This document shows positions 27,971-37,374 of a DNA stretch of 64,000 nucleotides, piece after piece. The translations under genes and the position numbers were made by a program. The DNA lies in NCBI RefSeq assembly GCF_022230885.1, contig NZ_JAKGCT010000005.1:1-64000 (forward strand), written 5' to 3'. The stretch is from Paenalcaligenes niemegkensis (GTDB taxonomy: Bacteria > Pseudomonadota > Gammaproteobacteria > Burkholderiales > Burkholderiaceae_B). Positions within the stretch are counted from its first letter, which is position 1; each line of letters begins with the position of its first letter. The notes under the pieces are model-generated. The model had not been told where the DNA came from, made no database searches, and saw only the letters and a program-made list of their open reading frames with translations.

Positions 27971-29185
27971 TTAAACCATGAAGGCAGGCTGAGTAACAAC
28001 GATAGGGGTCACTACATCGCGAATTTCGCAAAGGCCAGCGATGAGCAAGTCATGCTGCTCGACACGCCGCCCTTGATCCCATATGACTGGCAGTACTTTA
28101 CGGTATGGGCTGCCGTGTTTCAAATAGAGGCTGACATCCTCGGCGATCTGCGAGATCAAACCTTGTGGCGACGTCTTAACTCGCCAATACTTAACCTCAA
28201 TCACCAGATACAGTGACGGGATCACCAGATCTGCTCGTGGCTTCTTTTGTCCCACTGAGGCTAGCCATTCTTCGTCACGCAAGTCCGGGAACACCGGAGC
28301 AAGCACTGCCCACAGTAGATTCTGAAAATGGTATTCATTCTCAATAGCCCACTTCTGCGCGCTTGAGTTCGGCGTCTTTTTCTCCTCGTCCCAAGTCCAC
28401 CTACGTAATCCGGATTGGAGCCGGCGCAGCAGAACACCCACATTTTGCAGGCTCGGCGCGCGCAAATCTATCTGGGAAGCACCCTGCGTCAGGAAACGAA
28501 AGACAGCCAAATCTATGGCTGCCGGTTCAGGCTCTTCATAGACAACAGATTTAATGCGGCCAAGTACCTGCAAGGCCAACTCGTTATCGGACAACGACGG
28601 AAATCTTGCTAATCCGCGTGCCACATAGATAGCTGCCCCCACACTAGCCGGCATCAACTGCAACTCGCTATGCAACCCCACCTCGGATCGCATCTTAACC
28701 ATCCACAGCAGCTCCTGGCGCCATCCCCCTTCCGCAGGCAGAAGAGGTTGCAGCCTTGCGAAGAGAGCAGCGAACCAAGCTCCAAATTTCTGCCATCGCT
28801 CATCATCGTCAATCGCAACCAAACCAATCAGCACTCCAGTGAGCGCTACAGGTTGCATCAGACTCGTCAAGGCTGTCTGCGAATCGCTACTGCGCCCCAT
28901 CAGCCAATCCACTCCCTGCGCAAAGAAGTTCTGATTTGCACCGATTAAAGACCTATCAATGCCCAGCAGAAAGCCTAAGGCTCCCACGGCCTGAATTGAC
29001 CGGCCGCCGCCTGCGACTTCCTCGCTCAGCTCCTGAGCCAGCGGCATAGCCTGTGCGATGGGAAACTCCTCGGCGAGTACCCAGTGATAGAAAGCCAACG
29101 AAAGCGGGCCTGCGCTGGTCAATGTATCAGCTTGGCTCGATATAGCCCGCAGTGCCTCATGCAAGAGCGGGTTGCCGTCTGTCAC
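27971..29185 (-). CDS. Argonaute-associated PD-(D/E)XK nuclease effector
   Basis: 404 residues, largely helical in the first 280, with a C-terminal restriction-endonuclease-like core: PRADLVIPSLYLVIEVKYWR (Asp … Glu-Val-Lys). Start set at GTG 29185, which overlaps the Argonaute stop (GTGA) with GAGGTGG upstream; a longer GTG start at 29236 is possible but lacks that coupling. Long inactive Argonautes are known to work with paired nucleases (bAgaN type) that cause abortive infection. I infer the same role from motif and operon. Confidence 0.8.
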   Translation of the reverse strand: MTDGNPLLHEALRAISSQADTLTSAGPLSLAFYHWVLAEEFPIAQAMPLAQELSEEVAGGGRSIQAVGALGFLLGIDRSLIGANQNFFAQGVDWLMGRSSDSQTALTSLMQPVALTGVLIGLVAIDDDERWQKFGAWFAALFARLQPLLPAEGGWRQELLWMVKMRSEVGLHSELQLMPASVGAAIYVARGLARFPSLSDNELALQVLGRIKSVVYEEPEPAAIDLAVFRFLTQGASQIDLRAPSLQNVGVLLRRLQSGLRRWTWDEEKKTPNSSAQKWAIENEYHFQNLLWAVLAPVFPDLRDEEWLASVGQKKPRADLVIPSLYLVIEVKYWRVKTSPQGLISQIAEDVSLYLKHGSPYRKVLPVIWDQGRRVEQHDLLIAGLCEIRDVVTPIVVTQPAFMV

Positions 29186-31436
29186 AGAAACCACCTCGTT
29201 GTCCCGATCTTGCCAAGCATCACGCTTGGACTCCACCTACTACCTAATCGATCCAGCCGGCCTAAGAGGCTCGCAACGAGGCTGGAGTAGTATATGGTGA
29301 CAGGCATAGCAGCCGGCAGGAAGCTGCGCCAGGAATGGTTCGAAAACCAGTAGACCTGCTTCGTGAGATAGATGGTGTCCCTGAACGTCGAATCACGATG
29401 CAGAGTCAGCAACAATGGCTTGGGCAATCCGTCCGTCGGACGCTTGAGTTGCTGAGGCCCGGTCAGAGTCAGCAAAGTTTCGTTGTCGCCAATCTCCGCA
29501 TAGAGCCCCCGTATCGGTGTTTTCTCCCCCTTCCTTTTATTCCGACAGAGTCGGCATCGAACAGTAGGTAGGGGTGATCTTGCTTGACATGCAGGAACGC
29601 GAACTGCAGATCAAACTCCGCGAATTCCTGGAGTGCCGTCTTGACCGACTCGATCTCTGTGTTGCGCATAGGTTTGAATGCGTGCACGATCACCCGAACA
29701 GAATCGCCCTTAATCCAGTTCATTTCGCTGCGGACGCGATGGAGAGTTGCCTGCAACGAATCCGTCAGCGCCTCACCGTACTTCTCCATCGGCACAGCAT
29801 TTGACAGGTTGGAGAGCAGGTAGCCGCCATCACCGCGAAAGACACTGGTGATACCTACAATCCTTTCCCTCTTTAAGAATCGTGACTCGCCTATCGCTGC
29901 GCTACCCAAGCCAATGACCACTTCGTGCGCGATTCCCTTATCCGATTTGATCAACCAGGGAATACCGCCGAGCTTGGCATAAACAGCAAGTGCGAGATTA
30001 CTCAGTGTGTAAGCCAGATTACCAGGTGCCATCGCGAAGGTCTCGAAGGCAATGAACTGCGTGGGAATCTGGTTGGAGAGAAACGCCGCTTTAGCAACCA
30101 GATAGGGGTTGCGTTGCGGTGGCAACTGTCGCGACTCCCGCTCGGTCTGCACCAAAGCGAGGTGCCACGGCGTCCCTTCCGCGCTCATACGCACGGCCTT
30201 GGAAGCAGCCGCGTGGTACGCGTCTGCGGTGAAGCCGTCAGCCTCCACAAATGTCAGCGTGATGTCCTGCAGACCGTAGATTCCAAGAAATCCTCTACCA
30301 AACGGCAGCGACTTGCCGTCGACCGTCAATCCGTCCCGGAACTTCCTGAGGAATAGTTCGAATTGCCCACGTCGCGCCCGATCACAGATCACACAAATGT
30401 TCGGCCGTGTTGGCGTGAACACATGTCTGCTATAAGGGCCGAACTTCGTCAGTCCTACCGCCGCGCGCGTCTCTGACTTGAGCGTGCCAGCATCGAACAC
30501 GTAGGTCGGTGTACTGCCTTCGGCGAAACGCGGAAATACCGGACTGTCTTTCTCGTTGATCAGGCTACCAATACTGACGCTCAGCCCTTCTTGCAACCCG
30601 ATAGCACCCAACCCCCGGACCCAGTCCGAAATCCGGGTAATGTGCTCCATCCGAGAGCGCCCCCTGCTGTTCTCGAACACGATCTCGTCGATCTTGTTCT
30701 GCGCCCTTCCGGAGGCGTTCCTTGTGAAGTGCTGCAATAAATGCCGAATATTCTCAGGCGAGGCCTCTAAGTACAACTCGCCCAGGGGCAGCAGCTCCTC
30801 AACACTCATAAACCGCTCAGACAGCCGAGCCTTGCCGTCTGCGATGCCCCCAACACGCCCAACAAGCCTGCGCTGGGGCAGCATGCGCACATCTTCCACC
30901 GGTGTTTCTCGCTCCACCACCAATCCATCCAAGCAAACGCCATGCTCGCTCAGCACCGCCAGGCTGGTCGCGCACGTTTTCTGGATTTCAATATCCCATA
31001 GCAGTCCAAGCACGTAAGATCCCTGTAATTTCAAGGATCGAATAGAGATCAAAACGCGCGACTGCAAATGAATATGCTCATCAGCATCCAGAAATTCTGT
31101 CGGTAATATGCGTCCCACTGTCGTGATCGGGTTGTAGCGTGCCACTGGCCGCCTGTTTGCACTCAGCAATGACACCAGCCGCTGTTCAAGCAACGGTCGA
31201 ATCAGCGAGGTGTGCTCGAGCGCCGAGACCTGTTTTCCCTGACCAATGGGCGTCGCTCCAGGCTCAAGTGGTAACGCAACAATCTGATCTGCCCGACGGA
31301 TTATCGCAAACTGCGTTTGGTGCTCATTACGTAGGTCATGCAATTGCTGTGAGTCTGTAAATGGCAAGGTCTGGAGTCGGATCACATCGCCATGCACAAG
31401 TAACGGTGTGAAGTTAAGTTGCAATCGTCGTCCCAT
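29182..31436 (-). CDS. Long prokaryotic Argonaute, catalytically inactive PIWI (frame break at C5, 29526-29530)
   Basis: Repaired length 751 aa. N, PAZ-like and MID regions lead to a PIWI domain with LAVYAKLGGIPWLI, VVIGLGSAAIGESRF and VRVIVHAFKPMRN. The catalytic tetrad aspartates are absent: IGL in place of IGxD, and HAFK in place of HRDG. This is the pattern of inactive long-B Argonautes. The frame breaks at G5 after residue 645. One extra G gives …KTPIRGLYAEIGDNETLL… and the conserved C-terminus …NHSWRSFLPAAMPVTIYYS…LVASLLGRL. Expected to use a guide to sense invader nucleic acid and trigger the downstream nuclease. Confidence 0.88.
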
Positions 31437-31496
31437 ATCCTCTCCTATTTTTTCTCAGTCTTGGACCGTTCTCCCGGTCGCTGAAGTAGCCCTGCA

Positions 31497-33260
31497 TCAG
31501 CCTGCCTCCCGGATGGAAGTGATCAGTGGCGACTCGTCCTCGTCGTAAGTAAGATGAATCTGCGTCTTAGCGCGCGTCACACCCACATAAAAAAGCCGGG
31601 CCGCCTCTTCCAACTGCTCGTCGGTCTTGTCATAGCCGCTGGGAAACACGCCGTTTTCCAGTCCGACCATAATGACCGCCTGGAACTCCAGCCCTTTCGA
31701 GCTGTGTAACGTCATCAGATTGATTTGGTCTGGACTCTTGCCCTGATTACCGAATATCTCTACCGTGAATGCCTGCAAGGGCCCACCTGCTGCAGCGGCT
31801 TTTGCCAAGTCATCCAAGTTGTCTTTCTCATCGGCGAGACCTGACTCTTTCTGGAGCAGATCATCTAGCACGTTGCGACGCAACACTGAAAGCCATTGGT
31901 GCAAAGGCAACGCACCGTCCCGCAGTGAGAACAAGGCCGCAATCAAGCACTTGCGCGCACTCAGCAATTCGGACTCACGCGTAACTGAACGGTGCAACCG
32001 TCGCCAAGCCTTGAGCAATTGCGAAAGAGGTACCGTCCCAGTCTGCCAGCCCCCGGCGCACCATTGCGCTGCGTCTGTAAGCCATTCGGTCAGGCGAGTA
32101 CGCTTGATCGGTGAACCGTTATCAAGGCGGAAGTAGCGCAGACCAAGAGCATCTGCCGCTTGTGCGATCGGCGTCCCCTCATTGAGGGTGCGATAAAGCA
32201 ACGCGATATCTCCCGGCGACCATAGCGGATTTGCCTCGAGCAGCCCTGGCACCAGCGTCCCGAGCGCATAGTCCGCCTGCTCGCGGATGTTGCGCTCCAG
32301 GCGGTGGATGTGGATTTCGCCCGCGCGGCCATCATGGGAATGAAACTCAGCCGGTTCGGGCAAGAGCGCCATGGAGGCCGCGATGATGCGATCAGCGCAC
32401 CGGTAATTTAGCTTGAGCCTGATTGACTCCATCTGTGGGAGACGGGACAACGCTCGCAACAAGCCCGGCTTAGCGCCGGTGAACCCATAAATGGACTGAT
32501 CCGGATCCCCTACCGCAACGATCCGGGTCCCTGCCCGAAGCAACGCCAACACGATGCGGTGTAAGGGCAGACCAAGATCCTGATATTCGTCGATCACGAC
32601 CACCGGATATTTAGCTTGAATGGCACGCTGGACCCACTCATGCTTCTCAACAAGCTGCAGGCCGGCAAGGACCAGCCCATCGAAATCGATCAGGCCATTT
32701 TTTAGAAGCAATGCTTCGTAAGCTTCGACCACCGCCGTTTCGCGGGCAGTCCATGCACGCCACTCATCACTACCCTTATCCGGGATAGTGCGCCGTAATT
32801 TGTCGCAGGCCATCCGAAACGAACTCGAAGCATTACCACCCAACTGCTCACGATAAGCATCGGCAAAAATCTTTCGCGCCTGCGCCGGCGAAGCCACGAC
32901 AAGCGGATCGGGTATTTCGACACCTGCCAATGCTGCATAAGGCGACACCAGTTCCGTCAGACAAAAGGAGTGCACAGTGGAGAGCAAAGCACGATCACCG
33001 TCATCCACACCGAGCTTGATCAGCCTTGATCGCAGTTCGCCGACACAAGCATTGCTATAGGTAATGCATGCCAGTCTACGTGGTCGATGTACAGCCTCAG
33101 CAAGCAGCCGGGCGATCTTGACGGTGATCGTCTTGGTCTTACCGCTGCCGGGCCCGGCCAGGATGACACAGTTGCCCGTCGATTCGTACGCGCGCCATTG
33201 ATCCTTGTTCCCGCGCAAATCTTCCGCGGCCTTTAGATGAGGGGAAGCTACAGCGGTCAT
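31497..33260 (-). CDS. gajB: GajB, UvrD-like helicase of a Gabija system
   Basis: 587-residue superfamily 1 helicase. Walker A is ILAGPGSGKTKTI (about residues 34-46), the DEXX box is VVIDEYQDLG, motif III is VAVGDPDQSIYGF, and motifs V/VI are LMTLHSSKGLEFQAV and RLFYVGVTRAKTQI. Its start overlaps the gajA stop by four bases, the standard gajA-gajB order. Gabija combines a nucleotide-sensing nicking nuclease with this helicase against phage. Frame intact. Confidence 0.85.
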   Translation of the reverse strand: MTAVASPHLKAAEDLRGNKDQWRAYESTGNCVILAGPGSGKTKTITVKIARLLAEAVHRPRRLACITYSNACVGELRSRLIKLGVDDGDRALLSTVHSFCLTELVSPYAALAGVEIPDPLVVASPAQARKIFADAYREQLGGNASSSFRMACDKLRRTIPDKGSDEWRAWTARETAVVEAYEALLLKNGLIDFDGLVLAGLQLVEKHEWVQRAIQAKYPVVVIDEYQDLGLPLHRIVLALLRAGTRIVAVGDPDQSIYGFTGAKPGLLRALSRLPQMESIRLKLNYRCADRIIAASMALLPEPAEFHSHDGRAGEIHIHRLERNIREQADYALGTLVPGLLEANPLWSPGDIALLYRTLNEGTPIAQAADALGLRYFRLDNGSPIKRTRLTEWLTDAAQWCAGGWQTGTVPLSQLLKAWRRLHRSVTRESELLSARKCLIAALFSLRDGALPLHQWLSVLRRNVLDDLLQKESGLADEKDNLDDLAKAAAAGGPLQAFTVEIFGNQGKSPDQINLMTLHSSKGLEFQAVIMVGLENGVFPSGYDKTDEQLEEAARLFYVGVTRAKTQIHLTYDEDESPLITSIREAG

Positions 33261-35098
33261 CCCAGCCTGGCCTTCAGGTAATCCAGCGCAGATTCGATGT
33301 ACTCAGGGCATACATCGACATTTTCCGCTATCAGCACCGACGCCAGCCGTTGCGCCATCCGCCCCTTGCCGATGGAATCGATATCTTTAAGGAACTGTGA
33401 TGGATCAAGCGAATCCGGGTCGGCTGCAAGGCTCGTGAAGCGAGCGTGCATCTTCTTGTTAGTAGTGAGCTCCTCGACGGCCGTCAGGAAGTAATCCTCT
33501 GCCCCCGTCCGGAAAACATCGATTTCAAACGTGAATTCATTCAGGAACACGCCATGCTTTGGGGCTAGCCCCAGCACCTGCGCAAAATCACTTGACTCCC
33601 AAACATCTTCATCCAGTATATGTTGCATAATTTGGTTGACAACACGATTCTTGCCATAGCTATCTAAGACGCCTCCATCATCCGGATCCGCATCCTCCTG
33701 ACTCGCAGATTCCTTCTTTGGATCAAAATCTGTCAGCACTACAAACGGGATATCAAGCCCCTTAGGACCCAGCAATTGAACATAAGGAGCGAAGTTGGTA
33801 CCGGCAATGGAGCACACGAAGATACCCATCGCATCAAAATCCAGACTTTCGTCATATAGCTTGGCTAGCGTCGGTAGGAGAACCTTCTCCGCATCTCCCT
33901 CCACCAGAATGACGCCTTTCGAGAAAAACAGCTCGCCACGAGTGACGTCGAGATACCGTTCCAGATCTTCACGATCGCTGACAACGAGCTTTATGCCTCT
34001 GAGCGAACGCCCGATGGTATGCCCTTCGCCCATGACTTGGCGCAGGACAACCACATTGGCGAGCGGTGCCACACTTGCCACATTAGGCGAATGCGTGGTG
34101 AGCAGAATACTGCGCGGCCCAGGCCCGGCTTGAGCGTCACCACGCGTTTGCAAATAATTTCGATAAATGAGCCGCTGCAGATGGGGATGCAAGTGAGCTT
34201 CGGGCTCCTCTATCGCCAAAAACGTGTGTTGCCGCTCCCCCTCGTCCACAAGGTATTGATGTTCCAGATGCTTTAGTGCGAGATAAAGCACGTTAGCTGA
34301 GCCGAGGCTGGCTTCTGCCACACCCCGCTTGCCACCGTCGATCATCATTTGTAGTGCGCGTATTAACCGTTCCGGCTCCGTGGGCGCAAACCCCAACGCC
34401 GTTTCGATGGCGTGTTTGTCTCCCACCATGGCGGTAAGCTGATCGTTGACCTGCCCTACAACTCCGGCAAGTTCAGGTAATGCTGCAATTCTTGAGGTGG
34501 TTGTGTGCACTTCATCAGCGATCGCGCCGAGTGCTTTTGCATCTATCGTCTTCGCAGCACGGTCAAGAAGCGGACGCAGCGGGGAACGCCCCCAGCGCGC
34601 CAGGTCCGACTCGGCATCGCGCAAAGCCGGGAACAGGTCCAACGGCATCCAGCGCCTCAGGTCATAGCCGACCGCATTGTCGGGGCGGTCTCCGCCAAAC
34701 ACAATGAACTCGTAATCTGCCTCGCTGCGCGGTGCAGCTTCAAGCCCCTGCACCGGCTGATAGCGATACGTGATCCGTGCCACCATCGGGACAGGGCGTA
34801 CCAAATGATCAGCTAATACTGCCAGCAGATTTTCATTATCTTCAAAATCTCGGAATTCGACCGACACCTCGATAATATCTTCCGCTTTAAGCGGTCGCGC
34901 TAACCCATCCCAAAAATCATCAAGGCGCAACTCGCGCGATGAGTCAGGAAGCGTGGGATCGAGAATCAGCCTCAACGCAAATAGCAGATTGGTTTTGCCA
35001 ACTTTGTTCTCGCCAAGGACTACCGCATGTTGTCCCAGCCGGACATCGAGGTGCTTAAAGTTTCTGAAATTCTTAATGACGATACGGCTCAGTTGCAC
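33257..35098 (-). CDS. gajA: GajA, OLD-family ATPase-TOPRIM nuclease of a Gabija system
   Basis: 613 residues. ABC-type ATPase: Walker A GENKVGKT at 29-36, signature ASLGSANVLYLA around 263-274, Walker B FLAIEEPEAHLHP at 293-305, H-loop THSP about 335. TOPRIM domain: GVILVEGDAEK with Glu400, and VVLTDFDPK with Asp457/Asp459. Intact motifs imply an active nuclease. Directly followed by gajB. Vsr lies 139 bp upstream, and that gap may carry the promoter. It could be another OLD-class nuclease, but the helicase pairing favours Gabija. Confidence 0.86.
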   Translation of the reverse strand: MQLSRIVIKNFRNFKHLDVRLGQHAVVLGENKVGKTNLLFALRLILDPTLPDSSRELRLDDFWDGLARPLKAEDIIEVSVEFRDFEDNENLLAVLADHLVRPVPMVARITYRYQPVQGLEAAPRSEADYEFIVFGGDRPDNAVGYDLRRWMPLDLFPALRDAESDLARWGRSPLRPLLDRAAKTIDAKALGAIADEVHTTTSRIAALPELAGVVGQVNDQLTAMVGDKHAIETALGFAPTEPERLIRALQMMIDGGKRGVAEASLGSANVLYLALKHLEHQYLVDEGERQHTFLAIEEPEAHLHPHLQRLIYRNYLQTRGDAQAGPGPRSILLTTHSPNVASVAPLANVVVLRQVMGEGHTIGRSLRGIKLVVSDREDLERYLDVTRGELFFSKGVILVEGDAEKVLLPTLAKLYDESLDFDAMGIFVCSIAGTNFAPYVQLLGPKGLDIPFVVLTDFDPKKESASQEDADPDDGGVLDSYGKNRVVNQIMQHILDEDVWESSDFAQVLGLAPKHGVFLNEFTFEIDVFRTGAEDYFLTAVEELTTNKKMHARFTSLAADPDSLDPSQFLKDIDSIGKGRMAQRLASVLIAENVDVCPEYIESALDYLKARLG

Positions 35099-35236
35099 AA
35101 TTACACCCGTCTTACGCTTTGGTTTTCTTCATATTGATATGGGCAGATCGTATAAAAAGAATTTGATCGGCGACGCTTGTACCTTTACAGTCAATCATAT
35201 CTCGTTTCATTACGAAATGAGCGTTATACGGTGGAT

Positions 35237-35713
35237 TCAGGTTTTCGCTATAGATGCGGGCCACGCTCCAGAAATCATCAGCTCCACTTGGTTGCCCTGA
35301 ATGAAACCGACGCAAGCCTCCAGCACAGATCCGAATGGCCAGCGCCCCTTACCCTTTAAACTGCATTCCCAGATAGTCAGTACACGCCAGCCCAATGCGA
35401 TCAGTGCTTCATGAGATTTGGCGTCACGACTCCGGTTAGCTCCAATTTTGGCACTCCAGAACTCCCGTCGTGTGGCTGGCAGACGGAACATCGGGCAGTC
35501 ATGACCATGCCAGAAGCAACCGTGCACCAGGATGACCGCATGGTGACGCGGAAAAACGAGGTCCGGGCGTCCCGGCAGACTACGGTCTTGCAGACGATAG
35601 CGAAGCCCGCGCGCATGTAGTCCTCGCCGGATCAGCATTTCGGGCTTGGTATCCCGCCCTCGAATACGGCTCATGTTTAACTGACGCTGTTCCGGTGTGA
35701 GCACATCGACCAT
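35237..35713 (-). CDS. vsr: Vsr very-short-patch repair endonuclease
   Basis: 158 residues. Core motifs of Vsr are present: RIRGRDTKPEMLIRRGLHA, PGRPDLVFPRHHAVILVHGCFWHGHDC and the later W-R-V-L segment (GWRVLTIWECSL). The conserved Asp, His and zinc-ligand Cys residues are visible. It nicks beside T:G mismatches made by deamination of 5-methylcytosine, so it protects the genome from the neighbouring C5-methyltransferase. It is last in that cluster. Confidence 0.93.
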   Translation of the reverse strand: MVDVLTPEQRQLNMSRIRGRDTKPEMLIRRGLHARGLRYRLQDRSLPGRPDLVFPRHHAVILVHGCFWHGHDCPMFRLPATRREFWSAKIGANRSRDAKSHEALIALGWRVLTIWECSLKGKGRWPFGSVLEACVGFIQGNQVELMISGAWPASIAKT

Positions 35714-35721
35714 ATGTCCTC

Positions 35722-37370
35722 CTACCCTGCATCTGCAATGATGCTCTTAAGACTCGCTCGCAAATCATCCGCGCTCATACCCGGCCGCAGCGTAACTGCA
35801 CCAAAACGAAATTGTTCGCGGTACTTAGGATGGAACAGGCGCCCCGGTACCGGTGTAGTACGAAAATCGGATGTAAGCGTTGGTACGTGTGGTGTGAGCA
35901 GATAGGCAGCGGTTACAACGCCCTCTACCTGTCCGCTTTCAGCCTCCTGAACCAGAGCGTCACGATACGTATGGATTGAATTCAGAGCGTCATTCAGACC
36001 GTCATTGATGCGATACTTCGCATCGAGCACAATCATTCGCCGTCCGGAGCTGCCAAGACCCGTTCCAGCAAAAACGATATCGGGGACCATCGTACGGCTG
36101 AAGCTACCTTCGCCTTCAGGCTCGATCCAGTACTCCCGATATTGCCGCTGAAAGCACAGCACCTTGTCTACACCGATCGGCACGATGACAGCACCGGTCG
36201 CAATCGTCACGCCACCTGAGGCATCGGAGATAAAAAGATTCCCCAGATCTGTACCGGCCGGGCTGTACTCCTGGATGGCCGTACGCAACAGGCGCAAAAA
36301 ACACCACAGCTCATACAGTTCATACGTCCTGGCCAGCGGCATCTGCAGGAAGTCGCCAAACAGCGCCGCCAACCCCAGATTCATATCCTGCCAGAGCCGG
36401 TAGAAGCGATGGTATACCGGATCATTTCGAAACAATGAAGACATCTGCAGCATCGCCGGTCCGTCACTGACCTCAGCCATGAAACCTGTATTGGTTGCAT
36501 CGTTGAACCGGCGGGCTATACGTCGCGCACGTACCGCCCAGTTTCCGGCAGCGGTGAGAATTTCCGGATCATCTGTTTTACCTGACTTTGCAAGCAACTC
36601 GGCGACCCCCGACAACCAGGCCGCCCAAGCTCTGAGGCAGGCTTTGATCTGCCGATGCTCGGGAATATCCACACTGCTACGACGCTGGCGCAACGTAATT
36701 TGCGCCGGCAGCCGTCCCCCAGCGCCGGGGGTAGCCTGGATGGCCGCGCTACTTCTGTCCGCACCAGACCAGTCCGGAACGATTTGATGATCTCTGGCCC
36801 CGTAGCTCGCGCCGCCCGGTGAAGCGGGACAATAACTTCCTCGGCTCGCAGGAAGTGACGGGGAGCACGGTTGATCGCTGCAATGGTCTGTGTAATCTCG
36901 TCGGCACGCGAGCGCAGGAACTCCAACCGGGCCAGCGGCGGTGGCCGGTTGCCCGGCTGACGTGCGATGCCTTTACGGAACGCACTGAGTGAGAAAAGTG
37001 CAAAGGTGTCTTCCAGCACTTCCCGCACCATTGCATCAAAGTCATTGCGCGTAAGCTTGCGCAGATCCGGATCCGTCGTGATATCAAAGCGACGTGTACC
37101 CGTGCCAGGAATACGCAATACCACCTCTGCGACGCCGGCATGAAAGCCCGGCGTCCAGCGCCATCGCGCCACCCGGGGCTGACGCGATCGCAATGCCTCG
37201 ACAGACACATCGTCAATCAGCAGATCCGCATTCAACGCGTCATCACTATCTTGCAATTCAAACAGGTAGGAAACCGCCTCGCGCACTTCACCGGCCGGGA
37301 TTACCTCCTGTACTGGCCAGACCTGCCAAGCCTGTCCGCCGTTTTCCCGCCGGATATAAAGTGCAGCCAC
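35722..37370 (-). CDS. DUF2357/McrC-like PD-(D/E)XK nuclease subunit (frame break at C5, 36716-36720)
   Basis: Repaired length 549 aa. The C-terminal half has a PD-(D/E)XK core (PDIVFAG… MIVLDAKYRI) and the VDIPEHRQIKACLRAW segment typical of DUF2357 endonuclease-like proteins. The N-terminal half is a beta-rich adaptor region. The frames join by adding one G to the G5 run (…PPALGGRLPAQITLRQRRS…). It partners the McrB-like ATPase immediately upstream, as in McrBC/LlaJI-type enzymes where the motor and nuclease are separate subunits. Confidence 0.82.
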
Positions 37371-37374
37371 ACAC

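Noticed and set aside
29469..31436. Argonaute as a short truncated (655-aa) protein
   Set aside because: The conserved PIWI end follows directly in the adjacent frame, so truncation is probably not biological.
35722..37370. Two separate genes (284 aa and 323 aa) in the DUF2357 region
   Set aside because: They overlap in different frames and join into one family-length protein if the G5 run has one more G.
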